A stretch of DNA of 64,000 bases. Source: Escallonia rubra. Lineage: Eukaryota; Streptophyta; Magnoliopsida; Escalloniales; Escalloniaceae. Position 1 is the first letter of the stretch. Each line of letters begins with the position of its first letter. This document shows, piece by piece, positions 47,901 through 58,285 of the stretch. The DNA lies in assembly GCA_033065855.1 (NCBI GenBank), contig JAVXUO010001488.1, positions 496,001 through 560,000 of the forward strand. The letters are read 5' to 3'. Below the pieces are notes generated by a model. That model ran no database searches. It had not been told where the DNA came from and worked only from the letters and a program-made list of their open reading frames with translations. The translations under genes and the position numbers were made by a program.

Positions 47901-50900
47901 ACTCCGCCTATGTACTTCAAAATTCACACTTAGATGTGACCATCAAATGTTTTTACATGCTAAATGAAAAAAATGAAATGCAATTGTGTCTTTCAGGCTA
48001 GTTGGAACCAAGACACGTCAAATAGACCAGGAAAAAAAGACACAAAAAATATGCATCTTGCTGTTGTTTATGTGCAATTTCTTCTAGTGACATCCCAAAG
48101 AAGTCAGGATCCCTAGTTCAGAGGCAATAAAGCCAATGATAATCTGCCTCCTTCCACTAAAAGTGGCTTGAGGAAGCACTTTTCCCCTGACAAAGCCAAA
48201 CCTATAGTATCTGAGTGGAAAACATCATGAAACAGGACATACTAAAGAAAATGTAATGGATGATGAGTAAGTCAGAAGAAAAAGGCCCAAGGGAAGAGAG
48301 AGAGAGAAATTTTTTCAGGAAATAAAATGTGCAGGAAATGAAATGAAGGACACAAGTGAGTAAGAAAAGATAGGCAGCCTAAGGTAATAAGAGTGTTTTC
48401 TCACTTCATGGCCAATATATATTACTAAGTACATTTGTGGCTATAACATTTCCAGTTCTACAGCATAACTCACCACTATGTCAGAATAGGGCCTGTATTG
48501 CTGGCTATTAGAACCTTGAATTTAGAAAATGGGGGAAATAAAATTAGCCCGTCACTATGTAAGGTATTAATTTCAACAATCAAGACAAAAAAAAGGATAC
48601 AAACCATTGCTACCACTTCATATACTCGAATAATCAATCTTCCTTCCCTCCTGTCTCTGAACAACCACTACTTTGTAAGAAAATCTGAACCACCACTGCT
48701 TGCCGCCGTCCTCACTGCTCACACCACTGCTTTCCACCAGATATGTTTCTGTTCTCAAAAACACTGGAGAAATGGCAGATTGGCATCTCTGCCGAAATAC
48801 CAAATTTCTTTTCTTTCCTTTTCTTTGTTTCGATAAGTGCGACTTGTTAAAAAAATCAACCACCCCACCATGGCTCAACGCCCGGCAAAAGGGTATCTAC
48901 ATTCCGGACACATGCAGATGGTGTTTATTCCACGCACTTTATACACATCATCGTCAAGCATCTCTTTACGAAAATAATGTGTGTTCCAGCAGAAGTCAAC
49001 ATTAATTATTTACCATTCACGGATAAATAAGGAATTATAACCTAGGTTCCATCTGGCCTAGTTTTATATAATTGGTGGGGTGGGGAATGGATTCAGGTTT
49101 GGTGTTTTTTTTTTGGGGTGGGGGGGGGAGGGGGTGGGCGGTTCGCTGCAATCACTACCAAACAATATCAACCACCCAAAACATCGGAAGGACGCTAACT
49201 GCGTTCTTCCCTTCAAACTTCGAATTATGTAACGAGTGGGTGAACGTTAAGTCAAAAGTATGACAATATTCATCTTACTTTAATACCTTAAAAAAAACTC
49301 AGAAGTCCTTCCTTTCCACATTCATTTTTCTCTTTTCTATATTTTTGCCTAGCAATGAAATTTAAATGGGCTATTTTATTTGACTGTTATCAAGTACGTT
49401 ACTTGTCAAACTAAAAAATTGCAAATTTAGCCAGAAAGTCGAACGCTGGTCAAAAAGTAACCAGGAACTTAGCAAGGTACATCTAAACCTCTATAATAAA
49501 TCGACAAAGGAGGACTTTCTTTGAACTATTAAAAGTTACATAATGAATCAGTAGTATACGAATTAACAACAACTTTCTATTCTACAAATTTACCGAAAAA
49601 CATGTTTCGGCACCTTACAACTATGCCGAGCTGTCAAGCGACATTTGCTGGGACATACGAAAAAGAGTCGGCTTTATTACGTAAGAGACTAAGGTAATAA
49701 CATTTTCTTGGCTAAAGTTTTACATCAGTAACACAAGGTAGTCGTAGATTCTAGTCAAAGAGTGGAATAGCAGCATGAAGTAAGCCCAGAAAGGTGAGAA
49801 GGATATTATTGTATTTCACGAGAAAAAGAATCTTCAGTTTCACAACTTGTCTTTTTGTGTGTGAAGCTAAAGTGTACAAGTATCTAAGTTAACCTCTAAG
49901 TCTAACAATATCAAATAAGGAGCTACCTGTATTTCTTCAAGTACACGTGTTAAGGACATGTCACTTTAAAGAAAAAAAAAAGATATTGAGTTGCTGTGCT
50001 TACTTGGGCCAACCATTGGCTGGTAACATATCAAATGGATGATTACTCGCAGACGCACTGGGGCTTCCATACATCATTTCATTCTGAGGAGTTCCATCCT
50101 GATGTTTCAGAGAGAAATGGTTTTCGCCACCTGGCATAGACCCGAACAAATTTTTTTGTAACCATGGATCATCAGCAGCACCAGGCACAGATGTACTATA
50201 TGTCCCACCATTCTGAACATTGCCAAGAAAAACACTCTGGGGAGAATGAGTGGCAGAAGGGACTTGATCATCATTTTTAAAAAGCGACGCCATGGTCTTA
50301 TGAGGTCCAGGATGACCAAAATCTTCCTTGTTCAATCTGTTCAATTCTGAAGGTAAAAGCCAGCTCGGAGTGCCACCTATCAAACCTAAGCCATCCTGGC
50401 CAAGAGGAGAAGAATTCCACATCTGCCACGTACCCTTCTCATTTGCATTGCTTGAATCATCCATAGGCAAATTGCGCATATCCTGAGCCTTTGGGGTAGC
50501 AGATAAAAGGAAAGAATTAGCATGCCTCTCATCAGATACTCTTATTCGAGACATCGGAGACTCGATTGGCGATAGCCGGCTGACTTCAGAAGATGCTGAC
50601 ATGTTCCTTAAAGGGCGAGGCTTTTCCAATCCCATGTTTGTTACAAACCCACGGTCTAACTGAAAATTGTCAAGCGACTCTGAAACTGGACCAAGCAAGG
50701 ATACTGGGTCAGGGATATAACACGGGTCTTCAAAAATATCGGACTCTTCTGGTAAAAATTCAGAAGGCGCTTCTCCAATTCGAGGAAACATATATTCAGA
50801 TGACAATGGAACACCTGTACTACTGCTAATTGATCCATAGGGGAAAGCAGGTAAAGTAAATGGCGACGGTAAACCAAAATTTATAGGGTTTTCATATGAT

Positions 50901-52910
50901 TGTGTCAATGGTGCACAACTAGAAAAAGGAGGGCTTTGAACTTCTGCTTGGGACTTTCCAATTGGTCTGCTTATGACATTTTGGGAAGGAACAGGTGATG
51001 AGCGAGTGAATAGTTGCTGCCATGATTTCTTAGGGGCTGCATAAGGTTGTGGTTCAATAAGTACCTGCAGTAAACCATGCATGTTAATTATAAAGACAGA
51101 CATCTATCATTCTGGAACCAAAGAAAAACGAACTTAAATGACACTATCAAAAGCTGAGGGATCACTGCCACGTGCGTGCATGTAAATCGAGCAACCTACT
51201 TGATTCGGAAATAGTGTCCAGTCTAGAAACTTTAGCTTAATGAAAATGCTTACATATTCATGACTAATACATAAGCAAGCAATACAAATCCATGGAAGGA
51301 AAGCAAATTATAGGAGAATGATGGACATATTTCTAAACACTTTCCAAAATTGTTTAACAGTCAATTAAACATTTATGTGCCCCGCTTCAAAAACCAATCA
51401 AAGTGGACAAGTTGCAGTACAAAGGAATCTAACATAAAGAAAGATGACTTACAGGACGATTGATGGTCTTATCCTCCACAATGATATTTGATTTCCCGGA
51501 TACATGCTCAGGCTGCAGTAAATCTCTCCTATTGGCAGAAACTTGAACAAAATCATTAGACTTGTGTTCTCTTGAAACAGTAGCAGAAGTATTAGCATCC
51601 TTCCCAAAGAATCTACCTCCAGTAAATGCCCTGGAAGATGACAAAAAGGTACCACGCATGCGATCTAAGTATCTAGTTCCAGCATTTCCCCGGTTTTGGT
51701 TGTTTGCAGTAGCACCCTTAAACCCATGCCCTGTATCGGTGCTATTGGGACCAGTTCTGTGATGTTCCCGGCGATCAGTCTCACTCTTCCTGCTCCGCTC
51801 ACTTTCCTTTCCTGCTCTCCTTTCCACTTCTTCCACATCAGAGTTGCTTTTACTAGAACCCCTGTCCTTTTCCTTCTTTCTTTCTTGACGCTTCTTTTCT
51901 GCTTCCTTTTTACTATCTTTTTCTCTAACAGAAATGGACCCTTTGCCACGATCTCTCTCAGCCTCAATCTTCTCATCCCTTAATTTCCTACGTTCCTCCA
52001 CCAATCTTGCAACTTCCTCCCTCTGCTTTCTCTCCTCTTCCTCCAATTGCTCCTTCTCTAACCTAGCCTGTCTCTTCTCTTCAGCTTTTCTGCGAGCTTT
52101 TTCTCCTTTGCTCTCCAGACAATTTTCCCCATTCTCACCTCTCTTGGACATCATCCCTCCATGCATCGCATCCCCTGAGTCATCATCTGCTGACGAACTA
52201 ACCCTAAAAATCCTTCTCCAAAGCCACACGATAGTCATGAAAAAGGCTGACAATGCCTTGTAAACAAAACTAAGAAAACGGAAATAGGATTTCTCCGCAA
52301 AACAATGCTCGTCACTCCCAAAAAGCCCCTCGGCGTTCTTCTGCCAATATCCAGGCTTCCCAGCAACCCAGTTACCGTTCTCTAACCATTCTTGACCACA
52401 CATCCAGCCATTGTCAGACCAGGCCTTTCCATTGAAAATCTTCCCACCTTTACCAACTAAATCCTTCAAAATCCCAGAGTTCGAGAGACCCAGTCCCGAC
52501 GATAAAGGCAACTCTAGAACCGGCCGCTTCGATATATGCCCGCAGTACAAACACATAAAACGTCCCCCACCTGGATTCTGGTCCCGATAAGGAGTCAAAC
52601 AGTTCCTGCACTTCCTCGTCGCAGTCTTCCGGAGCTTCTGCATCTCAATTGCCTCGGTCCTCTTCTTCTCCCTGAGCCGTGCATTCCTCCTCACCCGCCA
52701 CGCTGACAGCTGCGGCATCAGAATCTCGTACCAGAACAGGGTCACCAGGAGTACGAACACGCACGCCAGCCTAGGCGACGTGATTTCGAACCGAAACGCG
52801 GGCGGCAGAAGCTGCGACAGCGCCCATAGCACAATCAGCGGTATCACCAGCCACGGCAGCATGGTAGCAACCCGTCGAGACCACTTTGTAATCACGCACA
52901 GTATACACAT
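44993..52910 (-). CDS. Membrane-anchored coiled-coil protein, 'stress response NST1-like', three coding exons
   Basis: Exons 52910-51453, 51064-50004 and 45110-44993, joined in frame to 878 residues. The N-terminus has two hydrophobic segments (about 17-38 and 46-65), then a zinc-ribbon-like C-x2-C...C-x2-C (Cys 101, 104, 120, 123), a third membrane segment (about 210-235), and a long Glu/Lys/Arg coiled coil (about 265-370). A Ser/Pro-rich C-terminal half follows (SWQQLFTRSSPVPS, MLPANGWPK). The last exon reads KEWNVQGSGEGSGNSS to VQSLWSYD. Plant proteins of this layout are annotated NST1-like; true function is unknown to me, and an ER or other endomembrane location is likely. At exon 2's end the donor GTAAGC contains an in-frame TAA, so an unspliced reading would stop at WPK (50000). 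Confidence 0.82.
45111..50003 (-). other. 4.9-kb last intron of the NST1-like gene
   Basis: The donor CCCAA|GTAAGC and acceptor TTGCAG|GAAGGA give an in-frame W-P-K-K-E-W junction. No ORF inside shows a recognised domain. It includes a TA/CA-rich stretch at 46760-46840 and a G-run at 49115-49138. A small unrecognised exon within it cannot be excluded. Confidence 0.65.
49115..49138. repeat. G-rich run (GGGGTGGGGGGGGGAGGGGG)
   Basis: 24 bases, almost all G on the plus strand, preceded by a T-run and by another GGGGTGGGG at 49077-49085. It lies inside the intron of the minus-strand gene. The pattern permits an intramolecular G-quadruplex. Confidence 0.8.
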
Positions 52911-53400
52911 TATCCTCTACCCGTCACCTATCTTCCCGACTCCAATGTTCAACCAATGAAATCCAAACCCTAATTAAAAACGATAGTCAACCAATCACAG
53001 CTCTCCAATCTCAAACAACGCTGTACAAATCGAAAACCCTAACCCTAGCAAGGCGATTTCCGTAGTGTGACCTAATTTGAAACAAAATAAGCGGAGGTTA
53101 ATCAGGAAAATGACCTCATGTCCGCAAGAACCGGTCAATGAGGTTTGTAAAGCGGTGGAGTTTTGGCAGCTACGAAACCAAGTAAAACAAGAAACGAATA
53201 ACAACAACAGCAATCAATCCAAGAGGTTACAAGGAACTTACAGATTGGGAGTCCATTAACCGGGATATTGCCCGCGACGGCAGAGGCGACGGCGGTGGCG
53301 GTGGTGGCGGTAATGGTGACTGCTCGGCGACGGTGGTCGTTGGTGTGATGATTGATGAGAGAGAAAAAGATAAGAGAGAGAAACATCAAGAAGAAAATCT
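52911..53400 (-). other. Probable 5' leader with intron, NST1-like gene
   Basis: Read on the minus strand, a donor-like CTGTAAGTTCC (about 53240) follows a Gly/Thr-codon-like GGTGGCGGTGG-type repeat region at 53270-53335. TAG or CAG acceptors occur before the ATG. This fits a 5'-untranslated exon near 53241-53400 and a roughly 300-base leader intron. Inferred only from motifs. Confidence 0.4.
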
Positions 53401-54609
53401 GAAAATTAGAGGACTATGCATTATGTAGCCATCTTTGAACCGGAGGGTCGAGTTCTAGACCGGGCTCAAGGGTCAAACCGACTTATAATTTGAAGCCTTC
53501 TGCTGTTGGAGGGTATGCATCGAATGTGGTTCAAAGTATTGGGAATATCCGGACACTGATTTTAACTGCTTCTTCGCGCTGTATTTGTCGCTAAAATTTA
53601 ATAATCGCTACCGAATATTAGCGATCCGATAACAAATATAGTAGAATCTAGGGTATGGAAATGCAGATTAGGTTGGGTCAAATATAAGTTTTTGAGATGG
53701 AATTTATGTCAATGTTGACTAAGTAAAGAATATTTGGATTAGGTGTTAAATGGCAAAAGTGACCCCCACCTATTTGTCCCTCCTAATTTGCATTTGCATG
53801 CTCTATTTTGCATGTTGGTGTCTTCCTAAAAGTGATGAAATCATGAAAAAGGGTTGTCTTGCTATTGCTATTTTGCTATGAAGATTGGAAGCCATCTGTC
53901 TTATCTATTGTTGATTAGCTAGCAAGGAATCATTTATTGTGCATTAATAACAAGTTTTTTGCACTAATTTGGGTAGGAAATATAGGATGATGTGAGGGCA
54001 ATAAATGTAAATGCATGCCTCTTTTGTATGTTAGATATAGATATGTAGATTAGATTTTTAACATGGTGCATGTAAGAGAAGTGTTGGGATGTTTGGTATT
54101 GTGTGTGTAATTCTACTTGTGTGTGCATTTCTACTTTTGGTTTGACATGTCAATTGAGAATAATGTGCATCTGAGAATAATATTCTAATTTAATACGCAG
54201 TTTGTTACTAGCAAGTCTCACGACGCTTGTGATGCATGTACAGCAAACCATGAAGTGTGTTTTGCATGTATCTTTCGTTGTATAATTAATTTTCTGAAGG
54301 TGACATACGATTATTTATTTTATGAGCAGTAGAACGTGATATCTCATCTGTACTACTCTAAAATTACCAATGGTACATAAAACTTCTCAAATGGATATAT
54401 GACATACTTGAGGCGTGTTCAAATAGTTATGCAGCAGATTATGTGTGGAGTGATGCATTTCGTCGTTAGGAAAATGCCATATGCAACTTATAGAAACGTG
54501 TCACTGTGTGATGCTAAGTCTAGATTTTCATTTTCAACCAAACATCAATATCAATAATTATGTACGCAGGGGGCACATATTTGTGTGTATGATTGTGGCT
54601 CTAAAATTT
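53401..54609. other. Intergenic, no gene seen
   Basis: AT-rich DNA upstream of the NST1-like gene. TTTGTCGCTAAAATTTAATAATCGC near 53590 recalls CACTA subterminal repeats, but no CACTA terminus is present. Confidence 0.45.
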
Positions 54610-55066
54610 ATCCAATTTGTACGTGCACGTGCATTGGGTGTGTGCATGTGCATGTGTGTGTGGGCAAATATGTGTTGTGTGTGAGTGTGTGCTAGTACAT
54701 GTTTGCGTGCGTAAGAGATGTGTGTTTGCGTGTGTGCACGTGTATATATGTGCGAGTGTGTGTGTGGTGATGGTAGCGATGGTGGTGTTGTGGTGGTTGG
54801 TAGTGTTAGGGTTGTGCCATGATTGTGATTGGTAGTGGTGGGGTGGTGAGTTGAAGGGGGCATCTCCATAGAGAGATTGGGTGGTGCTGTGGTGTTTGCT
54901 AATGGTGGATGATTCGTTGGTCGTGTTGTACTTGAAGGGGAAAGACCAAGAAAGGAAAGTGAGAAGGATGGAGGGGGTTGCTGTTGGAAACAAAGAAAGA
55001 AAGAAAATAAAGATGAAAGGTTGCACTAAACAAGGAAATTCAAGACAGACAGACAAACAATGGGTT

Positions 55067-56581
55067 TTTTTTTTTTTTTTTTTTATAATAAGATAATTGC
55101 ATTGATAAAATAAGAAGTCCCAGAGGGAACGAAGTATGACCTTATGGCCTTACATATAAAGGTCTAAAAGGCAATCAGAGCCTCATGACAGAAACACCGC
55201 TAGAAAGAAACCAAAAAAAGCGGTACAAACTATATCCCACTACATACATTAGGTACATTCCATCATCTCTGACAATCGTTAGCTACTCGGGTTATCACGT
55301 ACCCAATCTTGGTAGACAGATATGCGAGCCTGACATACAAAATGAGCTAATGATCGAGCTCCCTTCAGTAGGCGTGGGCTAGCCCTGTTGAGACTGTAAT
55401 GATGGAACAATTTTAAAAGATGGCACATATCAAAGATTATAGGCGCCACCGTATCCAGTATGTCTTCAGACCCCGACATATGATGTAAGAGGAAATGAGA
55501 TGTAGTTAGAACTTGAATATGCAAAAAAAATTGTTTAAAGCCCACTGTGACGTAAGTAGCAATCAATGACATAGAGCAGTATAATGGTCAGATGAAGAAG
55601 TAGAAAAAGACGTCGTTCCATAACAGTAATTATTTGTATAACATACTATACCAACTCCAGCCCGTAGTCTGTTTTTATCAAAACAGGCATGGATGACCAT
55701 TGTAACTGTGATTGGTTTTGAGCAGGAACAAGGTGTTTGGCTAGAATGCAAAGAAATTGGCCCGGTGGGGGTAAGAGAACTAGAAGTCCTACTATCCGGA
55801 GAGCAGTTAGGTTGTGGAAGATGTCGAGGTGAAGTAGGTAAATTATGGGAGTATTGGGAGATGTTGTTAGTTAACAGACAAAATTGGCGTATCACAACCA
55901 CAAGGTGAAAAGGGAATATTCCTAAAGACTGAGTTATTTCTATGGTTCCAGATGGACCATAGGGTGGCAAAAAAGAAGACGACAGAGCGCCAGTTGAAAG
56001 AGGGGTAAGAAATCGGGTTGATCCAAGCGATGAGCCATTCTTTGAAAGGTTTATCAATATCAGCGGTTTTGATACCAAGGGGTATGCCAAACCAGACTTG
56101 TCTAATCACGGGACACCTTAGGAAGACATGGTTTGTGTCTTCAGGTAGCGTATTGCAGAGGGGACAAAGGTTGGAAGTGATGATCTGACGCTGATAGAGG
56201 TTGCTAGCGAGAGGTAAGCGGTCCCATAAGATCTGCCAAATCAAGAAATTAAACTTTAGTGGTAAATTTAGTCTCCATAGTTCTTGTGGGTAAACTGGAG
56301 GTTGGGAAGGAGGTTTAAACTGTCTTGATAGTGAGTAGGCTTGCTGGCGGTACAACATATGGTATGCCGATGCAATGGTAAAATTTCCATCCTTGGTGTA
56401 CCCCCAAACTTCTTGATCTTTGAAGTCATTTGTGGCCACATGGATGGCCTTAATTTTATGTCTGACATCCGCCGTAAACCACTGATCAATCTTTCGATGA
56501 TCCCAAGTGCCATTCAGAATAAGCTCGTGGACAAGATGAGGCTGGTTGCTGGGTGTATGGGACTGAAGAATTGGAATCCTA
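55067..56581 (-). mobile_element. 5'-truncated LINE with poly-A tail
   Basis: A run of 20 T at 55065-55084 is the poly-A tail of a minus-strand LINE, followed inward by its 3' UTR, RNase H remnant and zinc-binding domain. The 5' end stops near 56581. GGGTT occurs at both junctions (55062-55066 and 56582-56586), a short possible target duplication. The unbroken duplicate at 56.96 kb gives the empty-site layout and supports these limits. Confidence 0.8.
55279..56513 (-). pseudogene. LINE ORF2 3' part: zf-RVT and RNase H-like remnants
   Basis: In one frame: TWDHRKIDQWFTADVRHKIK, WGYTKDGNFTIASAYHMLYR, LPLKFNFLIWQILWDRLP and CPLCNTLPEDTNHVFLRCP, the zinc-binding domain that follows reverse transcriptase in plant LINEs. 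A frameshift leads to FDKNRLRAGVGIVCY (RNase H first strand) and ends with LNRASPRLLKGARSLAHFVC before a stop. Only the last part of ORF2 is present and it is frameshifted, so it is inactive. Confidence 0.8.
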
Positions 56582-57055
56582 GGGTTATCTCATTTAACAA
56601 AACTTGTTACCTCCATTTGTATATTGTCTTAGCAAAGGACGTATTTGGTATTCTGTGTACTCAGTAGATACACATGAGATTACCCCATAATCTCAAGGGG
56701 TTTAGGAATATTTGAATGTGTGTGCATTTATGGGTGCGCGTGCGAATGTGCGTTGTGGTGGTGGTGTTAGAATTGAATGAATTAGATCTAGAGAGAGAGA
56801 TTAAGTGGTGTTGTGGTGGTGGAAAAAACATTGGTGGTGTTGGACTTGAAGGGAGAAGACTAAGAGAGGTGGGGGAAGGGGCTGTTAGAAACAAAGAAAG
56901 AAAGAAAATAAAGATGGATGGTGGCATGTAAGAGAAAAATTCAAGGCAAACAAAGGATTAAACGAGTCATTAAATAAAATATGTTATCTCTTTTATATAT
57001 CGTCTGGTCAAGAGACGTATATGATATTCTCTATGGTCAGTGGATACACATGAGG

Positions 57056-57728
57056 TTAGAAGTAAGGCATATAGGCTGTTAAGGGAAATTAGATCAGCAC
57101 AAGTAGTGATAGAGGTAACAAAATGGTGATAATCAGAACCAAGGCCAACCAACAAGGCCTGGATAAGATCTTCATCGGAAAGGGGCTCACCAATAGCAGC
57201 CAAAGTATCTCGAATTTTCTTTCCTTTTTGAAAATAGTCATGCATAGAGAGATCACATTTGTTAAGACAATGGAAATCATATCGAAGATTGAATATCTTT
57301 GACTTGGATTGAGAAGCGAACATACGCTCCAAGGATAACCATACTTCGGCCGAGGTGTTGAGACCGAGAGCTTGAGCCAAGATCGGCTCAGTGAGAGACG
57401 ATAATAACTAGCTAAGTAACAACTGATCTTGCTTGTGCCAGAGAATAAATGTAGGATTAAGTTCCGGTGTAACATCTCCTGAGATGGGAGTGACAACTAC
57501 ACCTTCAGAGTTGGGAGTTTCAGTTTCAGCAAGATCAACATACTTTGGAGGAGCTGATGTAGACCCATTAACAAAACCCATAAGATCATAGCCACGAAGA
57601 AGAGGCAAAAATTGACTCTTCCAAATGAGGTAATTTTCAGTAGTGAGTTTGACAGAAACAAGGTTATGGATGTGGTTTACTGGAAAGACCAGTGTAGAGG
57701 GTGAAGTAGAAGAAGATGAGGTAGCCAT
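57056..57728 (-). pseudogene. Copia gag polyprotein, N-terminal part, one nonsense codon
   Basis: The ATG at 57728 starts MATSSSSTSPSTLVFPVNHI, followed by the conserved VKLTTENYLIWKSQFLPLLR and GYDLMGFVNG. A single TAG (57410-57408) interrupts the frame, which continues unchanged with LTEPILAQALGLNTSAEVW, FHCLNKCDLSMHDYFQKGKK and LIQALLVGLGSDYHHFVTSI. The zinc knuckle and everything after are missing. This is the capsid region of a plant Copia element and is inactive. Confidence 0.85.
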
Positions 57729-57760
57729 GGAAGGAAAAAAAATCAACTGTGAGACTATAT

Positions 57761-57774
57761 TGGCTCTAATACCA
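57761..57774 (-). other. Primer-binding site (initiator tRNA-Met type)
   Basis: TGGTATTAGAGCCA on the minus strand, one substitution from the usual TGGTATCAGAGCCA, directly after the LTR end and 33 bases before the gag start. Confidence 0.8.
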
Positions 57775-58009
57775 TGAAAGAACAAAACTTGCAAACATAG
57801 ATTGTTAAAATCTATTTTCTGTAACCTTTACATTGCACGGTTTACACCATTATATAAGGATACATCACATGTTTGAATTTACAGATATGACTAAGGTTCA
57901 GGCTACATATTTGAATTTACATATATGGCTAAGGTTCAGGCTGAGGTTGAATTCAAAGATGGAGGCTTTGTTATCTTGTTCTCACGTGCTCCAATACCCC
58001 CTAACCACA
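57775..58009 (-). repeat. 5' LTR of the Copia relic (limits approximate)
   Basis: The minus-strand end TTCTTTCA abuts the primer-binding site. The start is placed at TGTGGTTAGGGGG (58009), next to the broken GDSL exon. CCTTATATAATGG near 57850 is a likely LTR TATA box. At 235 bases the LTR is short; with no second LTR its outer limit is inferred. Confidence 0.5.
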
Positions 58010-58015
58010 AGAAAT

Positions 58016-58236
58016 TTAGGAATATCCCTGTGGGAAGTTCGCATTTGCTACAGTTGCAAGTCCATTATAATTGCCATTGTCGCTAGACGAGTCTCGGAGA
58101 ACAAAGTAGCAAGACCCTTGCGGTTTTCCAGTACTAACGAATATTTGCAACTCCAGAACGAACAACAACAATAGGGACACTTTGAACCCTCGCTTAGCCC
58201 CACACAACGTCGTGACAAGAAAGTAGCCAAGAACAT
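58016..58236 (-). pseudogene. GDSL esterase/lipase first exon, degenerate
   Basis: After an ATG at 58236 the frame shifts. In the second frame one reads a signal-peptide-like GFKVSLLLLFVLELQIFVST, then GSCYFVLRDSSSDNGNYNGL and ATVANANFPQG. This matches the start of plant GDSL esterases (FVFGDSL-DNGNNN--AT-A-ANFPPYG). The Gly before the catalytic Ser block is replaced by Arg, and the sequence ends in a stop at the Copia LTR. Remaining exons are absent. The secreted family hydrolyses lipids and acyl esters. Best read as a gene killed by the retrotransposon and later decay. Confidence 0.6.
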
Positions 58237-58270
58237 GTTTTAAAGCTGCAAGTTGAAGGCAATTAAAGAG

Positions 58271-58285
58271 ATATATATATAGAGG
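58271..58285 (-). promoter_or_regulatory. TATA-like box of the GDSL pseudogene
   Basis: CCTCTATATATATAT on the minus strand, about 35-50 bases before the pseudogene ATG. It suggests the native promoter is still in place. Confidence 0.45.

Larger units (their letters stand above)
54610..57062. repeat. Tandem duplication later split by a LINE
   Basis: A unit of GT-rich DNA plus a GGTGGTGTTGTGGTGG / GACTTGAAGG / AAACAAAGAAAGAAAGAAAATAAAG block and a short AT-rich tail ending GATACACATGAG is present twice. Copy 1 is 54610-55064 plus 56582-56690. Copy 2 is about 56700-57062. Copy 1 is interrupted by a LINE. Ordered matches in both halves show one duplication event before the LINE arrived. Confidence 0.72.
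57056..58009 (-). mobile_element. Copia-type LTR retrotransposon relic (LTR, PBS, partial gag)
   Basis: On the minus strand in order: a short LTR, a primer-binding site, and a gag truncated at about 57056, where sequence of the 54.6-57.06 kb duplication begins. Protease, integrase, reverse transcriptase and the 3' LTR are absent. Confidence 0.75.

Noticed and set aside
50000-51103. Taking the TAA at 50000 as the end of the NST1-like protein
   Set aside because: The stop lies inside a good GTAAGC donor, and a matching acceptor at 45110 restores a frame with a typical C-terminus.
54558-55056. Cys/Val-rich and His/Thr-rich ORFs that look like small secreted cysteine-rich peptides
   Set aside because: They are translations of GT/CA-rich repeat DNA. 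The cysteines come from TGTGTG and there is no plausible start context or signal peptide.
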